A stretch of 64,000 bases of DNA from Halogranum rubrum. GTDB lineage: Archaea; Halobacteriota; Halobacteria; Halobacteriales; Haloferacaceae. The translations under genes were made by a program, and so were the position numbers. The stretch is taken from positions 1,513,058 to 1,577,057 of the forward strand of contig NZ_FOTC01000001.1 in NCBI RefSeq assembly GCF_900114455.1, written 5' to 3'. The notes beneath the pieces are model-generated. The model was not told the DNA's origin. It did not search any database and saw only the letters and a list, made by a program, of their open reading frames with translations. This document shows, piece after piece, positions 16,748-24,795 of the stretch. The stretch's first letter is position 1, and every line of letters starts with the position of its first letter.

Positions 16748-17266
16748 GTGACGGACGAACTGAGAGACACTGCGGCATCCGCAAGGGCAAAGTCGCCGGT
16801 CGAACTCTCCCACGGTATGGAACTCGACGACACGGACCGGGCGATTCTCCGCATCCTCCAAGCAGACGCTCGCACCCCGTTCAGCGAAATCGCCCGCCGT
16901 ATCGAGATGTCGAGTGCGACGGTCCACGACCGGGTCGGACGGATGGAAGAGGCTGGCGTCATCACGGGGTATCACGCCACTGTCGACCCGAAAGCGGTCG
17001 GCTACGGCACGTCGGCGTTGGTCGGGCTGACGGTCGAACAGGGCCACGAGGAGCAGACGCTCGAACAGCTCCGCGAACTCGACGGCGTCCAGGAAGTCCA
17101 TCTCACCACCGGCGAGTGGGACGTCGTCCTCCGAATCTTCGCTCACGACACCGACCACCTCCGCGAACTGATGTTCGAACATATCGCGGCGATGGATGGC
17201 TTCTCTCGGTCGCAGACGATGGTCATCCTCGGCACCGACTACGAAGACGAGTGTCTGCCGTTGTGA
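16748..17266 (+). CDS. Lrp/AsnC family transcriptional regulator
   Basis: A 172-aa regulator. The HTH domain covers residues 26-75 (LDDTDRAILRILQADARTPF, SEIARRIEMSSATVHDRVGRM), followed by the RAM/effector domain (GTSALVGLTVEQG, GEWDVVLRIFAHD). It is expected to form dimers to octamers and to sense amino acids. The GTG at 16748 is favoured over the ATG at 16817 because a catatct TATA-like box lies about 27 nt before it and none precedes the ATG. That adds about 23 N-terminal residues compared with typical Lrp proteins. Short 11-bp tandem repeats begin at its stop codon. Confidence 0.9.
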   Translation: MTDELRDTAASARAKSPVELSHGMELDDTDRAILRILQADARTPFSEIARRIEMSSATVHDRVGRMEEAGVITGYHATVDPKAVGYGTSALVGLTVEQGHEEQTLEQLRELDGVQEVHLTTGEWDVVLRIFAHDTDHLRELMFEHIAAMDGFSRSQTMVILGTDYEDECLPL

Positions 17267-17307
17267 GTCGAGTGTAAGTCGAGTATGAGTCGGGTGTGAG
17301 TTCGGCA
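17264..17307 (+). repeat. Four 11-bp tandem repeats starting at the lrp stop codon
   Basis: Units TGAGTCGAGTG, TAAGTCGAGTA, TGAGTCGGGTG and TGAGTTCGGCA run without gaps from 17264. Each begins with a stop triplet (TGA, TAA, TGA, TGA). The 11-bp period is not a multiple of three, so the first three stops fall in all three frames. The first unit contains the genuine lrp stop. Confidence 0.8.
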
Positions 17308-17402
17308 CGGTAGCGACGTCGTGAACACGATTCACCGACGCCGACGCGCTCGAAACGCACGAGACCGGAACCCTCAACTCCGGGCGCATCACCAGTTGCG
17401 GT

Positions 17403-18539
17403 ATGGCTACGGTCAGCGAACGCCTCGGCGTCGACTCCGAGCGACTGTGGGGCGGGACGATTCTCGCACTCCTCGTCGCACTCGTCGGTGGCTCTCTGCT
17501 CCTCCCTCGTATCGTCTACGACAACTTCATCTGGCACTACTTCTGGGGACCGGTCGAAGCCGACGCCAACTCGGCCGTCTGTGCCGTCCGACAGGGCGGT
17601 GTGACCGAGTATCTCTCCAGTACGAGTGCGTGTGCCGCCGCGCCCGAACCGGTCGCCTATCCCGGCTACACACTGGTCTCCGAAGTCGGCTACATCGTCG
17701 TCCTGTTGCTCGCGCTCATCGGCATCGTCTTCCTGCTCCGTCGACTCGACATCGGGACGGACAGAGAGTTCTTCTTCGCACTCTTCCCGTTCATGCTGTT
17801 CGGCGGTGCCCTCCGCGTCGTCGAGGACGCCAACGACACTGGCGGTGCAGAGGCGCTCATCTCTTACCCGTGGAACACACTCGTCATCAGCCCCGTCATC
17901 TACGTCACCGTCTTCGTGATTACGCTCGGTGCCGTCGTCGTCAGCGTCGCGCTCGAACGGAACGGTACCATCGACGACTACACGAAACCGCTGTTCGGCT
18001 TCGGGGCGGCCGCACTCGCCGTCACCGTCGGCTACCTCGGCGTTCTCGCCGCGACGGGGTCCAACGGCGTCACCTTCTACCCGCAGGTCATCACGGTCAT
18101 CCTCGTCGGTGCGACGCTGTCGGCGGCGGTGACGTGGTGGCTCATCGAACGGTTCGCGCCGGAGATTAACAAGGGGACGGGAACTATCGGGTTCGTCATC
18201 ATCTGGGGACACGCCATCGACGGCGTCGCCAACGTCGTCGGTCTCGACTTCATGACGGCGCTCGGTGCGGGCCGAAATCTCGTGCCGAAACACCCCGTCA
18301 ACAAGGCCATCGTCGACTTCACGGGGGCGACGCTCCCAGAGTCGGTGTTAGCAGTCACGGGCGACGCGTGGCCGTTCCTCCTCGTGAAGCTTCTCGCGGC
18401 GACGCTCGTCGTCTGGGTGTTCGAAGAGGAGATATTCGAGGAGAGTCCGCGCTACACCATACTGTTGCTCATCGCAATCTTGGCCGTTGGCCTCGGTCCG
18501 GGAACGCGCGACATGCTCCGCGCGACGTTCGGCGTCTGA
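17403..18539 (+). CDS. DUF63 family membrane protein
   Basis: A 378-aa polytopic membrane protein of the archaeal DUF63 family. After a short N-terminus it has about nine hydrophobic helices, with conserved loops [37 protein letters not shown], and [16 protein letters not shown] near residue 278. Function is unknown; the conserved polar residues within helices suggest a transport or enzymatic role in the membrane. The start is the ATG at 17403. It probably has its own promoter in the 136-nt gap after lrp. Confidence 0.9.
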   Translation: MATVSERLGVDSERLWGGTILALLVALVGGSLLLPRIVYDNFIWHYFWGPVEADANSAVCAVRQGGVTEYLSSTSACAAAPEPVAYPGYTLVSEVGYIVVLLLALIGIVFLLRRLDIGTDREFFFALFPFMLFGGALRVVEDANDTGGAEALISYPWNTLVISPVIYVTVFVITLGAVVVSVALERNGTIDDYTKPLFGFGAAALAVTVGYLGVLAATGSNGVTFYPQVITVILVGATLSAAVTWWLIERFAPEINKGTGTIGFVIIWGHAIDGVANVVGLDFMTALGAGRNLVPKHPVNKAIVDFTGATLPESVLAVTGDAWPFLLVKLLAATLVVWVFEEEIFEESPRYTILLLIAILAVGLGPGTRDMLRATFGV

Positions 18540-18585
18540 ACGCGCCCGACGTTTGCGTCTGAGCACACCCGACGCTCTCGATTGA
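18524..18585 (+). repeat. Tandem repeat of the DUF63 gene 3' end
   Basis: GACGTTCGGCGTCTGA (end of the CDS with its stop) plus ACGCGCCC, at 18524-18547, is followed directly by GACGTTTGCGTCTGA plus GCACACCC at 18548-18570. A third decayed unit beginning GACGCTCTCG runs from 18571 and ends near another TGA. The two complete units share about 80% of bases. The repeat places the stop triplet in a second frame. Confidence 0.65.
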
Positions 18586-18619
18586 AAGACATATATTCTA
18601 CCTGGGAGTTAGCCGTCGC

Positions 18620-19003
18620 ATGAGAGACCAAGTCGACACGCTCGTCGCAACGCTCCGAGACGAACTGGGCGCAGACCTACGGGGCGTCTTCTGGGGAAAC
18701 TTCGCCGCCGAGAACTACGTCGTCGCGTACATCCAAGACGACGTGAGAGCGGAGTACGACTCCGGAACTATCGCCGACATGGTGAACATCCTCGTCGACG
18801 AACAGCTTCGAACACACGGGTTCGACGAACTCTCGCATCTGCTCGGTGAGCTCCAAGTCACCGTTCGTGCCTTCGAAGAGTCGACACAGTTGATGGCGTG
18901 GGACCCGCTCTCGGAGCGCGGCGTGTTCGTCTCCATCACGGCAGCGGAGGACGGAATTCCACCAGTGATTCGCGCTCTCCGCGAACTCGACTTCTCCGTC
19001 TAA
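18620..19003 (+). CDS. Conserved haloarchaeal protein of unknown function
   Basis: A 127-aa cytosolic protein. It alternates helices and strands (VVAYIQDDVR, LGELQVTVRAFEESTQLMAW, RGVFVSITA), giving a small alpha/beta fold. It weakly recalls the haloarchaeal DUF7522 family, but I am not sure. The start at 18620 has an acatatattc TATA-like box about 27 nt upstream, consistent with a leaderless gene. Its last 4 nt overlap the 3' end of the convergent YcaO gene (19000-19003). Confidence 0.72.
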   Translation: MRDQVDTLVATLRDELGADLRGVFWGNFAAENYVVAYIQDDVRAEYDSGTIADMVNILVDEQLRTHGFDELSHLLGELQVTVRAFEESTQLMAWDPLSERGVFVSITAAEDGIPPVIRALRELDFSV

Positions 19004-20778
19004 GGGTACGGGTGGTACGGCCCGTCGAGTCGTGGTTCGAACCCCATCGACTCCGGAACTGTCCGTGCACGCTCGCCGAAGAACGAGTCACCCGTGAAAA
19101 GCGGTTGCGCCTGTGGACTCACGACGCGCATCGCCTCGAACCCCAACCGTTCGACGTCGCGTGGCGTCAGTCGGGCCGCGTACGCGTCGAGTCCGGCGTC
19201 GGTGACGCGTTCGACGACCGTCTCCAACTCTTCGACGCCGCCGATAGGCTCGACGTTCGCGCCGCCGACGGCGGCGGCGGAGAGCGTGCTGTCGACGTCG
19301 ACGAACTGCCGGGCAGTCGCCGGGAAGTCGGCGTACTCGCCGATGGCACCTTCTTCGGCCGACGCCTGCTCGACACCCATGGTGCGTAGTTCCATCCAGT
19401 TCTGGAGTGCTTCGGCGAGCGCAGACCGGGCGGCCGCCGTCGCATCGAGGTTCGCGCCCGACCCCATCGCGAACTGCGGCCACTCCTCTTCGTGTCCATC
19501 GCGGTGGACGGCCACGGCGACGACCGGTACGTCGACATCCTGTGTCACGAGCAGCGGCGTCACGGTGAGGTTCTCCGCGCGTGCTCGCCCGACGAGTTCG
19601 TCGAACACCGGGTCGTCGACGGCGAGTCCGAGCGGGTCGAACGTCGAGTACCACGCCAGCATCGTCGCGTCGCGTTCCAGCACTTCGTAGAGTCCCGACA
19701 GCAGTGCCTCGACCGGCGAGTTCCCCAACCCGAGTCCGGTCGTAATTGCGGGTTTCGTGCGCGAGGACTCCGCACCCGGCGGCGGGAACTGGACGTACTC
19801 CGCGGGGAGTAACGCCTCCTCGTCGGTGGCGAGGTCCACTCCCTCGACCCACTGCGTCGGTGTCTCAGGGTCCGGAACGCTGTAGCCGTCGGGTCGGACG
19901 AACCGTCGAGGCGACACCGCGCGTGCGAGGTTCGCTTCGGGTGCAGTCGTGAACTCTCGTCCTCGGTAGACGCCCGCGCTGTACCGTTCGAGTCCCTCAC
20001 CGAGCGCCTTCATGAACGCGCGGTCCCAGTCGGGGTCGACGCCCGCCGCGAACTCGGCGGCGCGCGCGTCGCTGAACACGGCGGTGTCGGCGGTCTGTGC
20101 GAGGTAGTACGGGACCGGGAACGACTCGCGTTCGCCGACCTGCCGGACGAGGCCGAGTCGGTCGTCGAGTCCCTGCTCCGCGCGGGCAAGCGAGTCGTCG
20201 ACGGCGACGTCGCGGTGAGTTCGCTCGAACGCACGAGCGGGCCGCTCGCCACAGTCACAGCCCGGAACGGGGAGGAACGCTCGCTCGGTCCCGGGAACTT
20301 CGACGACGGTCCCTCCCAGAGACTCTCCCGAGAGGAGTCGAACCGCGCGCCGTCCGGCGACTGCACCCGCGAGACGGACCGCACTTCGGTCGCCGCGAGG
20401 GCGGTCGGCGGCCGCATCGAGGTTGGAGGCGACGCGCGCACGGAGACAGTGGTAACATCCAGAATCGCCGGAGAACACAGAGATTCCGGCGTCGACGTCG
20501 TCGAGGGCGTGGCCACCGAGTCCGCCGATTTCGACGGCGACCCACTGCTCGGCGTGTTCGTTCGCCGTTACGAAACTGTCGCTACCAGCAGGTGCGACGA
20601 CGACCCCCAAGTCTACGTCACTGAGGTCGGTGGCCACCGTCTCCGTGACCGTCGTGTCGATGTCGGTGAACGCCGCCCGGGCCGCCGCTGCGGCCGGACC
20701 GCTCCCGACGAGACCGATGTGCATGGGCACGTGGTCGGCCGAGAGGGAGAAAAAGCGTCGGGTGTCGGCGACGGTCAT
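19000..20778 (-). CDS. Fused E1-like/YcaO cyclodehydratase (TOMM/SagD-type)
   Basis: A 592-aa protein joining two parts of azol(in)e-forming cyclodehydratases. Residues about 19-215 are an E1/ThiF-like domain (MHIGLVGSGPAAAAARAAF) with a CxxC (C108, C111) and a CxC (C174, C176) that look like the zinc site of the partner domain. Residues about 220-592 are YcaO, with ATP-binding signatures KALGEGLERYS and GLYEVLERDATMLAW and a third Glu/Gln-rich helix ALAEALQNWMELR. The C-terminus ends GPYHPYP, reminiscent of the Pro-rich tail of azoline-forming YcaOs. No precursor peptide or dehydrogenase gene is next to it. The start at 20778 has a tgataaac box about 27 nt upstream; an ATG at 20724 is the alternative. 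Confidence 0.85.
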   Translation of the reverse strand: MTVADTRRFFSLSADHVPMHIGLVGSGPAAAAARAAFTDIDTTVTETVATDLSDVDLGVVVAPAGSDSFVTANEHAEQWVAVEIGGLGGHALDDVDAGISVFSGDSGCYHCLRARVASNLDAAADRPRGDRSAVRLAGAVAGRRAVRLLSGESLGGTVVEVPGTERAFLPVPGCDCGERPARAFERTHRDVAVDDSLARAEQGLDDRLGLVRQVGERESFPVPYYLAQTADTAVFSDARAAEFAAGVDPDWDRAFMKALGEGLERYSAGVYRGREFTTAPEANLARAVSPRRFVRPDGYSVPDPETPTQWVEGVDLATDEEALLPAEYVQFPPPGAESSRTKPAITTGLGLGNSPVEALLSGLYEVLERDATMLAWYSTFDPLGLAVDDPVFDELVGRARAENLTVTPLLVTQDVDVPVVAVAVHRDGHEEEWPQFAMGSGANLDATAAARSALAEALQNWMELRTMGVEQASAEEGAIGEYADFPATARQFVDVDSTLSAAAVGGANVEPIGGVEELETVVERVTDAGLDAYAARLTPRDVERLGFEAMRVVSPQAQPLFTGDSFFGERARTVPESMGFEPRLDGPYHPYP

Positions 20779-20980
20779 CGTTCACCCACGGTCGTGCGAG
20801 TGTTTATCACCGAAGACGCGACCATCGCCGCCGTGACCTGAGGCCCACCGAAGCACGTTTCGCGGGTGTGCGACACCGCGTGCGACAGGATAGACGGACA
20901 GAATCGGTGTCGCCTGTTCGCTCCACGGACAGTGAGCGGTGTGACCGCGCCGGTTCGTCGGACCGGTCGCCGAGTCAGAG

Positions 20981-23380
20981 TCAGTACGACGTCGAAGTCA
21001 CGAGCGTCCCGCTTGCGTCGTAGAGGAAGACCGTGTCTCCACCGTTGTTCCAGACTGCCCCACCCTTCCCCCAGTAGAGGTCCGTGTCGGTATCCGTCCC
21101 GGAGCCAGTATGGAGCGTCACCGTCGCACCAGCGTCGAGTGTGAACGACCCGAAGGTGTACGTCTTCCCGACTTCGTCTTGCACTTCCCACCCGGTCACG
21201 TCGGCAGCCGCGGTTCCCTGATTCTCGAAGACGACGTACTCGTCGTTCAGGTTGGTGTTGTCGTTGCCAGCGGCGTCTTCGTGAATCTGTGAGACGACGA
21301 CGTCCGCACTGCCGCTTCCGCCATCCCCGGTGCTTCCGTCGTAGGCGTCAAAGAGAGGGAACGACGTGTCGAAGTCCGTCGTGGTGATGACTTGAGCGTC
21401 GCCGTCGACGTTGTTCGTGTCGTCAGTGAGAGAGTCGGCGTTCACGCGAAGGTCGGTACCGACCGCCGCAGCGACGTCGTTGAGGTTCGTGCGTGCGTCC
21501 GTCGAGGCCCAGCCGCTTCCGACGAGGACGACTGCACCACCGTCGGCGGCGAACGAGGCGACGGCGTCGCGTTCGCCCTGCGTGTAGGCGTCGGCTGGCG
21601 AGGTGATGACGAGCGCACGAACACCGTCGAGGTTGCTCGCGGTGATGTCGTTGACACCTTCGAGGCCGATGTCCTGCCCTTCGAGATAGCGCATGTAGTA
21701 CGCGGTGTCCTCGACCGAGAGGCCGAAGTCGCTACTGAACTGGCCGTGGCCGCCGTCGACGAGGACGTCACCCGCGTTCGACGAGAGGGAGTCAGCGAGG
21801 TTCGTCAAGAAGACGAAGTTCTCGTAGGTCGAGGTGTCGACGGCGTAGCCTTCGGCCGACTCGTAGCTCTCGTCGACGAGTTCCGCCCCGACGACAGCCG
21901 TCCGAGCGGATTCATCGACACCGACGAGCGGGATATCTGCGTACGAGACGCCGCCGTCGAGCGTTTGGTTCGTCGTCGACGCGGCGGTAACGGGGACGCG
22001 ACTCGGGTCGATTGCTCCTCCCGTCGTCCGAACGCTCGCCGCACGGGGGAAGAACAAGTCGTCGACGGCGCGGTTCCGAATCGACGTAGAGTTGTCGGGG
22101 TCGCTCTGCGCCCAGAGACCGACGCCGTTCGTCCGGGCCGTCTCTTCGGCAGCACGGAACGAATCGTGCTTCGCGAACCCGGAGTCGTAGACGCGAGCGT
22201 GTCCCGTCCGTACCGCCTCCTCGTTGTAGAGCGTATCACGACTGCCGCTTCCCGCATCGTAGTAGATGTACCCGAGAACACGGCCGTACGCGTCGCGAAT
22301 CGGCTCCTCGGAGTCGAACGTGACATCGACCGTCTTTCCGCTGAGTTCGTCTTTGCCGAACGTCGTCGCGTTCGACCCCCACGTCTGCAGGTAACTCAGG
22401 TCTTCGATGCCCTCCCACTCCTCGACGCGCTCTGCCCCACTATTCGTGGCTTTCTCCGGCGTGTCGATACCGAGGATACGGATGTTCTCGACGGTGCCGT
22501 CGAGGGGGACCTTCACCGTGTCGCCGTCGAGGACCTCTTGCACTTGTCCCGTGTACGTCTTCGACGGGTCGAGTTCGAGTCCCGCGCGGTCGGTGAAGTA
22601 GTCGAAGGCAGTGTTGAACTCGTCAGTGACGGGTTTGTAGTCGCCACCGGCGTTCGAGGTAGTGTCCACCACCTCGTCGTCGTTGAACCGAAACGAGAGA
22701 CCGAGTTCGCTCGGGACGTCGTTGAGGTTGGCCGTCTCGTCGTAGTTGGAGTAGTCCGACTGGTCGTGGAGGAACAGCGTCCCACCGCCGGCGACGAAGT
22801 CTGCGAGTTCGTCTAGCTCGGCAGTGGTGAACGACGACCCTGGCGACGTGACGACGACGGCGTCGGCCGTCGAGAGGTCCGCCGAGAGGTTCGTGGTCGC
22901 CTGTACGTCGTAGCCGTTGTTCTCGGCGTAGGTGTGGAACTCCGAGACGGTCGAGAGTGTGTAGTACTGGCCGTGACTCTCGTCCCACAGAACCGTTCCG
23001 CTTCCAACTTCGGCGTCCCACACGTTCAGGAGGAACTCTTCGGATCCGTACTGCCAGTCCATCCCACCCTCGACGAGTATGGAGCCGAGACCGACGACAC
23101 CGTCTTCGCTGGCGACGAGTGGAATCGGAACCGAGTCGCCGTAGAGCGTCGCGTCACCGGCCCCGTCGCTGTCTGCGTTGGTCGCCGTGTCCTCTGCCCA
23201 GACGGCGATAACGGACGAGTCAGTCAACTCACCGCCAGTCTCACCGACGAGACTCGACGTCGAGTCGAACACGAGTGAGTCGAGTTGCCCGGATGCCGCC
23301 GTGACACGCTCCGCTGCACGCGTCGAGAGTCCGGTTGCCGATGCCGCCGCGAGTGCGCCGATGAATGTCCGTCGTTGCAC
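20981..23380 (-). CDS. Tat-exported multidomain protein: two GATase-like domains, SNase, lamin-tail domain
   Basis: A 799-aa exported protein. Residues 1-30 are a Tat signal (MQRRTFIGALAAASATG). Two related alpha/beta domains similar to DUF4350/GATase-like folds sit at about 130-235 (VLWDESHGQYYTL) and about 537-650 (VLVDGGHGQFSSD), each ending in a NLNDV segment. Between them, residues about 276-425 form a staphylococcal-nuclease fold (VQEVLDGDTVKV) with the expected catalytic R301, E309 and R367. Residues about 693-799 are a lamin-tail domain (DEYVVFENQGTAAADVTGWE). It probably degrades extracellular DNA or RNA for nutrient use. The start is the ATG with the RR signal at 23380, with an AT-rich promoter upstream. 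Confidence 0.88.
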   Translation of the reverse strand: MQRRTFIGALAAASATGLSTRAAERVTAASGQLDSLVFDSTSSLVGETGGELTDSSVIAVWAEDTATNADSDGAGDATLYGDSVPIPLVASEDGVVGLGSILVEGGMDWQYGSEEFLLNVWDAEVGSGTVLWDESHGQYYTLSTVSEFHTYAENNGYDVQATTNLSADLSTADAVVVTSPGSSFTTAELDELADFVAGGGTLFLHDQSDYSNYDETANLNDVPSELGLSFRFNDDEVVDTTSNAGGDYKPVTDEFNTAFDYFTDRAGLELDPSKTYTGQVQEVLDGDTVKVPLDGTVENIRILGIDTPEKATNSGAERVEEWEGIEDLSYLQTWGSNATTFGKDELSGKTVDVTFDSEEPIRDAYGRVLGYIYYDAGSGSRDTLYNEEAVRTGHARVYDSGFAKHDSFRAAEETARTNGVGLWAQSDPDNSTSIRNRAVDDLFFPRAASVRTTGGAIDPSRVPVTAASTTNQTLDGGVSYADIPLVGVDESARTAVVGAELVDESYESAEGYAVDTSTYENFVFLTNLADSLSSNAGDVLVDGGHGQFSSDFGLSVEDTAYYMRYLEGQDIGLEGVNDITASNLDGVRALVITSPADAYTQGERDAVASFAADGGAVVLVGSGWASTDARTNLNDVAAAVGTDLRVNADSLTDDTNNVDGDAQVITTTDFDTSFPLFDAYDGSTGDGGSGSADVVVSQIHEDAAGNDNTNLNDEYVVFENQGTAAADVTGWEVQDEVGKTYTFGSFTLDAGATVTLHTGSGTDTDTDLYWGKGGAVWNNGGDTVFLYDASGTLVTSTSY

Positions 23381-23567
23381 ACTCTCTTCGCAGTATCACG
23401 TGGTTAAATTTCTATTGGCTATTGAATATATTAGAAGAAGTGTGTGAAAATATATCTCCCGAAAGTTGCCGAGGGGTCGATGTCTGGCGGAGGAGAGAAC
23501 AAATCGAGAAGACCGCGACGGACGCGTCGCTCGACAGGAGAAAAAGCGAGAAATCGTGTCAGTTCGC

Positions 23568-24386
23568 TCAGTTCAGGAGGCTCTGAGCGACACCGGCGAG
23601 TTGGTCGGTGCTGGCACCGCGCAGGCGGTCGTCGCCGAGTTTGAGACGGAGGCGTGGACGGCCGACGTCGATGGGAACCTTCTCGGTGTCGATGAGGCCC
23701 ATATCTTCGAGTTTCGTCTTCGTCCGCGAGAAGGTAGCCTTGCTCGCGATGCCGACGTCTTCGCCCCACTTCGAGATGTCGTAGAGGAGCACGTCGTTCT
23801 TCGCGGCGACGAGGAGACTGATGGTGACCTCGTCGAGGCCGTTACCGTCACCGCGGGCCGTCTCCAGCGAGGCGAGCACGTTGTTGAAGTCCGTCTCGGT
23901 CTCGTCGCCGATCTCCGAGCGGAGTGTGTCGCGAACACGTGAGATAGCCGGCGTGCGGAGTTTGAAGTCTGGTGCCGACTCGAAGAGGGCACCGTACGTC
24001 TCGGATGCGCTGTCGACGAACGATCCGTCGTCCGTCGTCAGGGCGGCGACGTGGTCGCCAGCGCTGACGAGCGCCATCACGGCGTCGGCGGTGATGAGCA
24101 GTGCGTTGTCGGCGCTCTCTTCGCTCGTCCGCATCGTGAGGACACCGGCGTCGATGAGGTCTGCAGCGTTGCTGGCGACGATGAAGTCGTCCATGACATC
24201 TTTCAGTACGCCCTCGTCGGCGACCAGTCGAATCGTCGGGAGGTCGTCGTCGAACTCTGTTGCAACGTCGACGAGTTCTTCGATCGTGTCAGCCGAGGGG
24301 TCGACGATGAGGAGATCGTCGTCTGCGTCGGAGAGGACAGTCCTGATGATATCCTCGATTTGGTGTTCTAGTAAATTCGAGCTCAT
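23568..24386 (-). CDS. tbsP: TbsP-like transcriptional regulator (DUF5821)
   Basis: A 272-aa protein resembling haloarchaeal TbsP/DUF5821 regulators. The N-terminal ~150 residues form an alpha/beta sensor-like domain (DDDLLIVDPSADTIEELVDV, DALLITADAVMALVSAG). A C-terminal winged helix follows (DEVTISLLVAAKNDVLLYDI, KWGEDVGIASKATFSRTKTK, LEDMGLIDTEKVPIDVGRPR). In Haloferax volcanii TbsP has been reported to work with TrmB on glycolysis/gluconeogenesis genes; this is recalled from the literature and unchecked. The start at 24386 has a tattatg TATA-like box about 25 nt upstream. Confidence 0.78.
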   Translation of the reverse strand: MSSNLLEHQIEDIIRTVLSDADDDLLIVDPSADTIEELVDVATEFDDDLPTIRLVADEGVLKDVMDDFIVASNAADLIDAGVLTMRTSEESADNALLITADAVMALVSAGDHVAALTTDDGSFVDSASETYGALFESAPDFKLRTPAISRVRDTLRSEIGDETETDFNNVLASLETARGDGNGLDEVTISLLVAAKNDVLLYDISKWGEDVGIASKATFSRTKTKLEDMGLIDTEKVPIDVGRPRLRLKLGDDRLRGASTDQLAGVAQSLLN

Positions 24387-24569
24387 TGTTCTACGGTCAT
24401 AATAGCACTTGAGATATTTAATATTACCGCAAGAGAGTTGGAGGAAGCCCGAGAGCTAGGCGCTTATACGAGCAAAAACGTGCGATAGAAGACTGTTATT
24501 TTTCGATATATTATTGAATCCGTTCATGTTGGGCAACAATTATATCTGACTGGTGCTCAGCGGTAACGT

Positions 24570-24779
24570 ATGCCACAGATAGAGGTGAGCTCTCGACCAG
24601 TGTTTGCATCCATCGTTCCGTTCGTCGCTCGGCATCCTCGACTCGTCCTCACGATCGTACTCCTCGTACTAGCTATCGCAGTACAAGGGACTGTGAGTGC
24701 CGAGACGACCACGCCCCTGGAACTCGGCGACCCGACGGTCGAACCGAACTCGGGTCACGATTCGGGAACGGGTCCATGA
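24570..24779 (+). CDS. Small single-span membrane protein
   Basis: A 69-aa protein with one hydrophobic helix (LVLTIVLLVLAIAVQGTV, residues 25-42) and a Thr/Pro/Glu/Asp-rich tail (residues 43-69), likely outside. The ATG at 24570 has attatatc about 27 nt upstream, the spacing of a leaderless haloarchaeal promoter, which is the main reason to accept so small a gene. It converges on the CHAT gene, whose stop is 17 nt away. No family recognised. Confidence 0.6.
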   Translation: MPQIEVSSRPVFASIVPFVARHPRLVLTIVLLVLAIAVQGTVSAETTTPLELGDPTVEPNSGHDSGTGP

Positions 24780-24795
24780 GACGTGAGTCCGACAC

